Part shown: positions 8,436-14,661 of the stretch, one piece after another | Layout of the letters: each line of letters begins with the position of its first letter | Position numbering within the stretch: the stretch's first letter is position 1 | Source: CAZGMN01 sp964645765 | Lineage (GTDB): Bacteria; Acidobacteriota; Aminicenantia; Aminicenantales; Aminicenantaceae | DNA: 23,758 nucleotides | Direction of reading: 5' to 3' | Assembly (NCBI GenBank): GCA_964645765.1 | Contig: CAZYBE010000044.1 | Coordinates: forward strand, 1 to 23,758 | Position numbers and translations under genes: made by a program | Notes under the pieces: model-generated | The model's database searches: none | The model's input: only the letters and a program-made list of their open reading frames with translations | Told to the model about the DNA's origin: nothing

Positions 8436-8717
8436 ATGATTACGGTCGAGGAAAAGACAACAATCATTGGAGTGGCAGAATTAAGGAAAGTAATAGCTGA
8501 TATATTAGAGAAGATTAAATCGAATAAAGTCATATTAACCAGGAGAAATAAGCCTGTCGGAGTCATTGTCGATTATGACGAATATAAAAAGATGGAAGAA
8601 ATAATTGAGAATCTGGAAGATTACATTTTAGGCCATTTAGCTAAGGAGAGAGCTCAAAGAAAAGATAAAAAATTGATCACACTTGAAGAAGCAGAGAAGA
8701 GGTTGGGATTAAAGTAG
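8436..8717 (+). CDS. Phd/YefM-type antitoxin
   Basis: Protein of 93 residues. The N-terminal part (VAELRKVIADILEKIKSNK, then VILTRRNKPVGVIVDYDEYKKM) is the standard Phd/YefM DNA-binding and dimerisation fold. The charged C-terminal tail (about 60-93) would wrap the toxin. Its stop codon shares one base with the GTG start of the downstream toxin (TAGTG), the tight arrangement usual in these modules. Base composition is clearly more AT-rich than the flanking metabolic genes, consistent with lateral acquisition. Role: neutralise the toxin and repress the shared promoter. Confidence 0.88.
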   Translation: MITVEEKTTIIGVAELRKVIADILEKIKSNKVILTRRNKPVGVIVDYDEYKKMEEIIENLEDYILGHLAKERAQRKDKKLITLEEAEKRLGLK

Positions 8718-9010
8718 TGTTCGAAGTCCTGATTGATGAGCTGGTTTTTAAGAAAGATTTTAAAAAGATTGATAGATCAGAGCAGCAAAGAATCCTAAAA
8801 ACTATTAGAAAAAAATTAGCCACCAAACCCAAAGAATTTGGAAAACCTCTAAGAGGTGAATTGAAGGGCTATTGGAAATTGAGAATTGGAAAATATAGGG
8901 TCATTTATGAAATCGAAGAAGAAAAAATCCTGGTTTATGTGATCATGGTGGGTTATAGAAGAGACGAGGAAGCTTATAAAAAGGCTATTACAAGATTGGG
9001 TTTGAAATAA
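8717..9010 (+). CDS. RelE/ParE-superfamily toxin
   Basis: Protein of 97 residues, basic and short, with the RelE-family pattern: an N-terminal strand, the helical pair FKKDFKKIDRSEQQRILKTIRKKL, then PLRGELKGYWKLRIGKYRVIYEIEEEKILVYVIMVGYRRDEEAY. The LRGxLKGxWxLRxGxYRVIYxI block is typical of RelE-type mRNA interferases. Family members cut ribosome-bound mRNA. Translation starts at a GTG overlapping the antitoxin stop by one base. The window cannot show whether the pair is active; both frames are intact. Confidence 0.88.
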   Translation: MFEVLIDELVFKKDFKKIDRSEQQRILKTIRKKLATKPKEFGKPLRGELKGYWKLRIGKYRVIYEIEEEKILVYVIMVGYRRDEEAYKKAITRLGLK

Positions 9011-9175
9011 TTTATTTTTTCAGAGATCTTTTGGTCTCGTTGATTATTTATTCATTATAAAGAAATTGTTAAACGATTTTCAAGCCACAAAGGCATTCTT
9101 TTTCTGTGATGAAAACAAATAAAAGAGAGACAGGTTTTTTGTAAGAAATTGAATGTCCTTTTTTTTGAATTTTAT

Positions 9176-9850
9176 CTATGGATATTTAAAATACCAGATT
9201 CCGACAACCTCTATACCTAAGACCGTCCTCCCCTCACTCCCACCACTTCTTCGGAAAATACTCTCTAAAGAAAGGGCAAAGTGTTGTATAACTCGGTATT
9301 CATAGCCAAGTGAAAGACCAAAAGCAAAGGCTTCTTCCTTAGTTATATTAATCCCTACAAGCTTATAATTCGACCCGTTGTCACCTTCATTATTCCCTAC
9401 AAACTCCAACTGGTTGTGTGCAAGCCTATTAGTCACAACGCCAACACCAGAACGCACGTAAAAACCTTTATAAAAAAAGAATTGGAGTGATGCAAGAATG
9501 TAACTGGTTTTATAGACCATATAATAACCGATACCAGCCGGCCACCCAAGAGGTGCGAAATATGCATTTTCTTTACCTTCTTTAGCTTCATTGATGCAGT
9601 GAAAGTCAAATTCTAGTTCTAGCAAGAAGCTCTCGTTCAAGCCGAAGCCAAATCGGCCAAGCGCGTTGAAACCACTCTCGTCGCCCCAATCGTCTTTGTT
9701 GACTATTCCATATCCCAGGCCAGCGCCAAGGAACAGGCCTGCTTTTTTATCCTTCCCTTGAGCATATTCGTTCCCGATGGATAAAATAAGCCACACACCA
9801 AAAATTAGGAATAAAGGACGAAGAAGCTTATCCAGAAAGACCTTTCTCAT
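9176..9850 (-). CDS. Outer-membrane beta-barrel protein (small porin-like/OmpA-barrel type)
   Basis: Protein of 224 residues. A basic N-terminus and a hydrophobic stretch (about residues 8-25) ending in an NEYAQG-type cleavage region (around residue 30) form a signal peptide. The mature part alternates short aromatic and glycine-rich strands such as LFLGAGLGYGI, FLLELEFDFH, YVRSGVGVV and FGLSLGYEYRV, and it ends with GIWYFKYP. This is the pattern of an eight-stranded outer-membrane barrel. It implies a diderm envelope. The exact function is unknown. It is transcribed alone, convergent with the toxin-antitoxin genes, from a likely promoter at 9939-9910. Confidence 0.72.
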   Translation of the reverse strand: MRKVFLDKLLRPLFLIFGVWLILSIGNEYAQGKDKKAGLFLGAGLGYGIVNKDDWGDESGFNALGRFGFGLNESFLLELEFDFHCINEAKEGKENAYFAPLGWPAGIGYYMVYKTSYILASLQFFFYKGFYVRSGVGVVTNRLAHNQLEFVGNNEGDNGSNYKLVGINITKEEAFAFGLSLGYEYRVIQHFALSLESIFRRSGGSEGRTVLGIEVVGIWYFKYP

Positions 9851-9909
9851 TATTCGCTCTAAAAACAGAAAAGTATTTTTATTAATTCTATTTCCCCTCT
9901 TATGCTTAG

Positions 9910-9939
9910 ATTTTATTCAATATGAAATGACTTTGTCAA
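9910..9939 (-). promoter_or_regulatory. Probable promoter of the outer-membrane protein gene
   Basis: Read on the minus strand, TTGACA (9939-9934) is followed after 18 bases by TAAAAT (9915-9910). This would start RNA about 50 bases upstream of the ATG at 9850. The interval between the leuD stop and this gene is very AT-rich and holds no coding frame. The small inverted repeat CTTGC/GCAAG at 9962-9976 has no T-run in the minus direction, so it is a poor terminator for leuD. Confidence 0.45.
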
Positions 9940-9999
9940 TTAAGACCTTATTTTTAAGTAACTTGCGGATTGCAAGCTTAATCGCTTTTTTCTTTGTGC

Positions 10000-10527
10000 T
10001 TATTTTTGCTTGAGGCGCTGCTTTGTATACTCGGTCAGGCCGCCGGCTTTAAAAATGAGCATGGCCTGCTCGTTCCAGGGCGGAAAGGAATATTCTTTGG
10101 AGCCGAGAAAGATTTTACCTTCAGAAAAGTTTATTTTCATTTCAAGGCTTGTCAGCCTCGAAACGTGCTCTGCTGTTTGCTCCAGTACAGCATCGACGAC
10201 TTCAGGGCATTCGATGCCAGCCAAAGCAGAGTTTATAGCATTCCGGTAAAAGAGCCTGGCAAATGACTTGGCCACAACAGCATCCACTCCGGCATATTTC
10301 AAGCAAGTTACTGCCTGCTCCCTTGACGAGCCGCAGCCGAAGTATTTCCCGGCGACGATAAGATCGTGCTTTCTGATCCGCTTCGAAAACTCAGGGTCAT
10401 AGTCCTCCATGGCGTGCTTGGCCTGTTCTTCTGGCTGGAGAGGCTCATAGGTGTATTTTCCTGGATAGATCAAGTCTGTGTTTATATCGTCGTCCTTGAA
10501 AACCCAGACCCTTCCCTGAAACTCCAT
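10000..10527 (-). CDS. leuD: 3-isopropylmalate dehydratase-type small subunit (LeuD family)
   Basis: Swivel-domain subunit of 175 residues of an aconitase-family hydro-lyase. It completes the active site of the large subunit encoded immediately upstream. Signatures are DDDINTDLIYPGKY near the N-terminus, KYFGCGSSREQAV (61-73) and FYRNAINSALAG (93-104), where the conserved Ser and Arg residues that bind substrate carboxylates sit. The start at 10527 has GGAGG seven bases upstream and overlaps closely with the leuC end (one-base gap), so the subunits are co-translated. The specificity loop reads GKYTYEP, not one of the loops I associate with confirmed isopropylmalate isomerases, and no leuA or clear leuB neighbours it. 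The symbol marks family, not proven substrate; citrate/aconitate or a substituted malate is as likely. Confidence 0.85.
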   Translation of the reverse strand: MEFQGRVWVFKDDDINTDLIYPGKYTYEPLQPEEQAKHAMEDYDPEFSKRIRKHDLIVAGKYFGCGSSREQAVTCLKYAGVDAVVAKSFARLFYRNAINSALAGIECPEVVDAVLEQTAEHVSRLTSLEMKINFSEGKIFLGSKEYSFPPWNEQAMLIFKAGGLTEYTKQRLKQK

Positions 10528-10528
10528 T

Positions 10529-11800
10529 TCATGCCTCCGCGGTTATGTATCCTGCCAGGGCTGAGGCGGCAACAGTGGCCGGGCTGGCGAGGTATATCTC
10601 TGTCCCTTCCTTGCAGCCCATCCTTCCCTTGAAATTTCGGTTGGCTGAGCTGATGCATTTCTCTCCAGGAGCCAGAACTCCGCCGTAAGCTCCAAGGCAT
10701 GGTCCACAGGATGGGACTGCAACTTCTGCACCAGCAGCGACCAGCTTTTCAATATAGCCCAATTTTAATGCCTGGCGCAGCACTTCCTGAGAAGCAGGGT
10801 AGACGAGCAGCCTTACGCCTGAAGCGATTTTCTTGTTGCTGACTATCTCTGAAGCAATCTTCAAATCATCCAGCCTGCCGTTGGTGCATGTTCCAAGGAA
10901 GGCGACATCGAACTTGATTTTCGGCAATTCTCTGACAGGATGGACATTGTCGACTTTATGGGGGCAGGCGATTTGGGGCTTCAAATCACTGAGGTCATGC
11001 TCAATGACTTTTTCATACTCGGCGTCGGCATCAGCATAAAGCGGCTCATACCGCTCTTTGACTCTTCCTTTGAGCCATTCCTTTGTTGTCTCATCAAAAG
11101 GAACGATCGCAGCTTTTGCTCCCATCTCAGCTGAAAGATTGCAGATGGTCATCCGCTCGCTCACTGAAGTTCTTTTGATGACCTCGCCGTAAAACTCCAC
11201 GGATTTGTAATTGGCTCCGTCCGCGCCTATCTGGCCGATGATAAAAAGGATGACATCCTTGGCATAGACACCTTTCTTAAGCTTGCCCTTGAGCAAGATT
11301 TTTATCGTCTCCGGAACTTTCAGCCACGTCTCACCGATAGCCCAGACGCTGGCTGTCTCTGTGCGGCCGATGGCTATTCCTGCAGCTCCAAAAGCGCCGT
11401 GGGTGGTGGTGTGAGAATCAGAGCCGAGGATGATGACTCCAGGAACGACATGTCCGAACTCAGGCAAAACCTGGTGGCAGATTCCCACGCCGCAGTCGTA
11501 GAAATTCTTGATTCCCTGTTCGGCGACAAAGTCTCTGATGACTTTGTGGCTCAACGCTTTTTTTTCATCAGGAGGGGGAACAGCATGGTCCAGAGCGATA
11601 AAAATGCGGCCTGGATTCCAGACTTTTTTCGCGCCCATTTTTTTAAAAGTCTTGGATATGTCTGCTGAATTGTCGTGGGAGAGGATGCGGTGAGGTGAGA
11701 CGAAAACAATCTCTCCTCGGCTGACAAAAAGGGGACAGTCCCCTTTTTCCTTTTTTACAGATGCTCTGGCGATTATTTTTTCGATTAAAGTCTGTCCCAT
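10529..11800 (-). CDS. leuC: 3-isopropylmalate dehydratase-type large subunit (LeuC family) with an N-terminal REP-encoded insertion
   Basis: Large subunit of 423 residues of an aconitase-family hydro-lyase. The [4Fe-4S] ligands are Cys305 (FLGTCTNGR), Cys365 and Cys368 (PSCGPCLG). The catalytic Asp-His pair is Asp71-His72 (IALDHAVPPP); His109 lies in GICHQVLPEFG, Asp128/His130 in GSDSHT, and a glutamate in SAEMGAK. All expected residues are present. The first residues (MGQTLIEKIIARAS) match the family, but residues 18-25 (EKGDCPLF) are extra compared with the usual short link to the GEIV segment, and they are encoded exactly by a 23-bp palindrome also found between genes at 6652. The frame is kept. 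The start is supported only by a modest AAGAAG ribosome site. Confidence 0.87.
   Translation of the reverse strand: MGQTLIEKIIARASVKKEKGDCPLFVSRGEIVFVSPHRILSHDNSADISKTFKKMGAKKVWNPGRIFIALDHAVPPPDEKKALSHKVIRDFVAEQGIKNFYDCGVGICHQVLPEFGHVVPGVIILGSDSHTTTHGAFGAAGIAIGRTETASVWAIGETWLKVPETIKILLKGKLKKGVYAKDVILFIIGQIGADGANYKSVEFYGEVIKRTSVSERMTICNLSAEMGAKAAIVPFDETTKEWLKGRVKERYEPLYADADAEYEKVIEHDLSDLKPQIACPHKVDNVHPVRELPKIKFDVAFLGTCTNGRLDDLKIASEIVSNKKIASGVRLLVYPASQEVLRQALKLGYIEKLVAAGAEVAVPSCGPCLGAYGGVLAPGEKCISSANRNFKGRMGCKEGTEIYLASPATVAASALAGYITAEA
11726..11748. repeat. REP-like perfect palindrome, copy 2, inside leuC
   Basis: Base-for-base identical to the palindrome at 6652-6674 (11-bp arms around one central base). 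Here it lies within the coding sequence, about 50 bases after the leuC start codon, and is translated as residues 18-25. As mRNA it would fold into a GC-rich hairpin near the ribosome entry region, with a T-run after the stem on either strand, so it could attenuate translation or transcription of leuC-leuD. Confidence 0.85.
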
Positions 11801-11824
11801 GACACTTCTTTTTCAAAAAGTAAC

Positions 11825-11845
11825 ATAAATAAGTATTGTGTCCCC
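11825..11845. repeat. Second REP-type sequence in the citF-leuC gap
   Basis: The stretch ending AAGTATTGTGTCCCC (plus strand) resembles a repeat motif I recall as dispersed in bacterial genomes, with the same GGGGACA core as the palindromes at 6652 and 11726 when read on the minus strand. Only one arm is evident; a short GACAC (11801-11805) pairs with its GTGTC. It fills the 49-base space between the citF stop and the leuC start. Family assignment rests on memory, not on a second copy in this window. Confidence 0.4.
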
Positions 11846-11849
11846 ATAA

Positions 11850-13403
11850 TTAGAGCACTTTGTAGACAACGTCAATCAAGGTTCCATCCACCCACTGGAC
11901 TGCGGCCACAACATGGTCCTTATCGACATCGGGCGGCGAAGGAGCTCCTCCGCATATTTTTTCGACTTCTTCTTTAATCTCCTTGATCGGCCTTATCGGC
12001 AGGCTCGAGCCTTTGAGCACCTTAAGCAAGTGCTTACGCCTGGGATTTACGGCAATTCCTTTCTCGGTGACGACAACATCGATGAGCTCGCCCGGTCCGC
12101 AGAGAGTCGTGACCCTATCGACGATGACCGGTATGCGGTCGCGGAAAGAGGGCACAGCCAGGATGGCGCATTTGGAAAAGAGGCAGTCCTGCCAACCGCC
12201 GATTCCGTGGAGGAGCATCCCGTCAGAATGGGTGACGACATTGGCGTTGAAATTGACATCGATTTCTGTTGCCCCAAGCACAACAGCATCGACGAGGCTG
12301 GCGAAATTCCCTTTGCCATGATAGTTGTAGCTCGTAAACGGGCTGGTGTTGACATGATTCGGGTTTTCCCTCATCGACCTTATTCCGTCTAAATCGAAAG
12401 TCTGCCCGTCGAGGATATAATCGGTCAAGCCTTCTTCCAAAAGCTCGACCAGATATTTGGTGCTTCCTCCTCTCACAAAGCGCGCCTTGACATTCGCCTC
12501 TTTCATGTATTCCTTCAGATATTTGACAAAAGCCAGGGCTGTGCCCCCTGCGCCTGCCTGGAAAGAAAACCCATCTTTCATGATTCCTGTTTCTTTGATG
12601 AAACGGGCAATATACTCTGCAATTAAGAGGCGTGCCGGGCTTCGGCTTATCTGCGTTGTCCCTGAAATAATCTTGCTCGGGTCGCCGATTTCATCCATGA
12701 CCACCACATAGTCCACATGATTTCCATGAATCTGCCAGGGGACGCAGGGAAAAGGAACAAGGTTATCGGTGACGATGATGACTTTATCGGCATATTGAGA
12801 GTCGGCCAGAGCAAAGCCCAGCAGCCCGCAGGCCGATTTTCCGAAAAGCCCGTTGGCGTTCCCGAAAGGGTCCGCGGTTGGAGCAGCGATGACCGCGATG
12901 TCGATATGGACTTCTCCGTCCTGGACGCTCCGGTAGCGGCCGCCGTGAGAGCGCAGGACTCCCTGCCCTCTCATCCTCCCCCTTGAGCAGAATTCTCCGA
13001 GGGGCCCGTTCATGCTGCCTTCGATGTGATGAATGACACCTGATTCCAGGTGCTCGATGATCGGCTCATGGCAGGGGAATGAAGCGCTGGGAAACCACCT
13101 CAAATGCTTTGCTCCCATCTCAGCTGCAATGTCAAAAACTTTATTGGCCACTTTATCGCCATCCCGGAAATGATGATGGGTGGAAATGGTCATCCCTTTT
13201 CGCAGCCCTGCCCGCTTGAGCGCTTCCCTCAGGCTGGACACGACTTTGTTCCCATTCCTGGGATACTTAGCGCAGGAGACGATAGGAGGAGAAGCCTTGC
13301 GGCCCTTGGGGATGTATTCGCCGACCCCACGAAAGGGGATGACGGGTTTATCGTTTATCTTTTCCGGCACCCAGCGGCCTGCAGCGTTAATCTTTCCTTT
13401 CAT
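11850..13403 (-). CDS. citF: Citrate lyase alpha subunit (citrate:acyl-carrier CoA-transferase type)
   Basis: Protein of 517 residues matching CitF in length and over its whole course, e.g. THHHFRDGDKV, SCGPLGEFCSRGRMRGQGVLRSHGGR-like segment at about 130-155, TADPFGNANGLFGKSACG, GAGGTALAFVKYL, and GATEIDVNFNANVVTHSDG. In citrate lyase, alpha transfers the acyl carrier from acetyl to citryl before the beta subunit cleaves citryl-ACP to oxaloacetate and acetyl-ACP. Citramalate lyase uses the same fold, so the substrate may be citrate or a related 2-hydroxy acid. Its start overlaps the end of the CitD-CitE gene by 17 bases and has AAGGAGG upstream, so it is translationally coupled. The order D-E-F matches classical cit operons. 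Confidence 0.93.
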   Translation of the reverse strand: MKGKINAAGRWVPEKINDKPVIPFRGVGEYIPKGRKASPPIVSCAKYPRNGNKVVSSLREALKRAGLRKGMTISTHHHFRDGDKVANKVFDIAAEMGAKHLRWFPSASFPCHEPIIEHLESGVIHHIEGSMNGPLGEFCSRGRMRGQGVLRSHGGRYRSVQDGEVHIDIAVIAAPTADPFGNANGLFGKSACGLLGFALADSQYADKVIIVTDNLVPFPCVPWQIHGNHVDYVVVMDEIGDPSKIISGTTQISRSPARLLIAEYIARFIKETGIMKDGFSFQAGAGGTALAFVKYLKEYMKEANVKARFVRGGSTKYLVELLEEGLTDYILDGQTFDLDGIRSMRENPNHVNTSPFTSYNYHGKGNFASLVDAVVLGATEIDVNFNANVVTHSDGMLLHGIGGWQDCLFSKCAILAVPSFRDRIPVIVDRVTTLCGPGELIDVVVTEKGIAVNPRRKHLLKVLKGSSLPIRPIKEIKEEVEKICGGAPSPPDVDKDHVVAAVQWVDGTLIDVVYKVL

Positions 13404-14613
13404 CCTTATCCTCCTTCTTCCAGTTGGCAGAAATCTGTTTATTCTGGATGGCGAGCTTCAGAATTCTCTCTGCCCTTTTCACCACAGGCGGGTCGATCAT
13501 CTTGCTCCCCAAAGCTATAACGCCGCTTCTTTTTTTCTGCGCCTTCTCGAGGGCAAGATATATTTTTTTTGCCCGCTCAATCTCGGTCTCACTCGGAGCG
13601 AATGCTTCATGGACAATCTTTATTTGCCCGGGATGGATGCACCCTTTTCCTTCAAAGCCGAGCGATTTGGCTTCGAGGGAGCTTGCCCTCAGGCCCTGCT
13701 CGTCAGCGACATCAGAAAAGACGCTGTCGATGGGCTGAATTCCGGCTGCTCTTGCTGCAACCACAACCTGAAGCCGCGCTAAGGAGCTTTCCTTTCCTTC
13801 CAGAGTTCTTTCAACACCGATATCAGCGGTGAAGTCCTCAAGCCCGATGGTCAGGGCAACGTTGTTTGAAGAAGCTGCAGCAATCTTGTAAGCGTTGACC
13901 ACTCCCAGGGCGCTCTCGATGATCGGCATCAGGTAGACCTCGTGCCTAACTTTATTGCGGGAGCGCAGAGACTGGACATAGGTGTCGACGTCCTTCACTA
14001 CCTCCTCATCCTCACATTTAGGAATGAGAACAGTATGAACGCCGTGGGGAACGATGAATTCAAGGTCCTTCGCTCCCAATGGAAGTTGATTGATGCGCAC
14101 CATCCTTTCTGCGCCAAGAAAATCCACCTCGCGCAGCGCATTCCTGACGATGAACCGGGCCGATTCTTTTTCTGGAGGGGCGACTGAGTCTTCAAGGTCG
14201 AGGATGATTCCGTCAGGCTTGTAGAGGCCGGCATTTATGATCAATCTCGCCTGGTCTCCAGGAACGTAGAGCCGGCTGCGCCGCGGCCTGTCACGCTTCA
14301 CCTGGTAGAGATTTTGAGGGATGACCGGCCGGATAAATTCTTTTTTTTCTTGAGGGAAAATCTTTTTGACAGCTGCCTCGACCCTTGCGGTCAGGACAAA
14401 GGGAAGGCTTCCGCTGTCTTCGATAAAGAGGAGGGCGTTTTCAATGTCGAAAAACTTCATCATCTTCTCTGCCGTCTTTTTTATCGCCTCTCCGTACATG
14501 GATTTGACCTTGCTCTTCAGGTCGATCTTAATTCCCCCCTTCTTTTTTATCTCAAGGCGCACCCAGCAATCAGACGCTGTCTCTTTTTTCCCTGCCTCGG
14601 CCCGGTCGATCAT
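13387..14613 (-). CDS. citE: Fused citrate lyase acyl carrier (gamma, CitD) and beta subunit (CitE)
   Basis: Protein of 408 residues combining two citrate lyase subunits. Residues 1-90 align with the CitD acyl carrier: AGKKETASDCWVRLE places a serine at position 14, the site that carries the phosphoribosyl-dephospho-CoA group in known CitD, and GSLPFVLTARVEAAVKK matches its C-terminal helix. Residues about 108-390 are a CitE TIM barrel: SRLYVPGD, DGIILDLEDSV (Mg-binding acid residues), RINQ, LMPIIES, TIGLEDFTADIGVER and KGCIHPGQI. The beta subunit cleaves citryl-thioester to oxaloacetate and acetyl-thioester. The start at 14613 has GGAGG upstream. Normal CitD and CitE are separate proteins; here they form one chain. 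No citC, citX or citG needed for the prosthetic group is in the window. Confidence 0.92.
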   Translation of the reverse strand: MIDRAEAGKKETASDCWVRLEIKKKGGIKIDLKSKVKSMYGEAIKKTAEKMMKFFDIENALLFIEDSGSLPFVLTARVEAAVKKIFPQEKKEFIRPVIPQNLYQVKRDRPRRSRLYVPGDQARLIINAGLYKPDGIILDLEDSVAPPEKESARFIVRNALREVDFLGAERMVRINQLPLGAKDLEFIVPHGVHTVLIPKCEDEEVVKDVDTYVQSLRSRNKVRHEVYLMPIIESALGVVNAYKIAAASSNNVALTIGLEDFTADIGVERTLEGKESSLARLQVVVAARAAGIQPIDSVFSDVADEQGLRASSLEAKSLGFEGKGCIHPGQIKIVHEAFAPSETEIERAKKIYLALEKAQKKRSGVIALGSKMIDPPVVKRAERILKLAIQNKQISANWKKEDKDERKD

Positions 14614-14661
14614 GTCGCACCTCCAAGCTTATTCCCAAGTATCGTATAACTTAAACCTTTT

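Noticed and set aside
9022..9050. GAGATC-TTTT-GGTCTC hairpin after the toxin gene as a terminator
   Set aside because: The stem includes a wobble pair and no T-run follows on the plus strand, so the call is too weak.
13180..13782. Plus-strand open frame of 200 residues across the citF/citE junction
   Set aside because: Antisense to two clear citrate lyase genes, with no family resemblance and no ribosome site.
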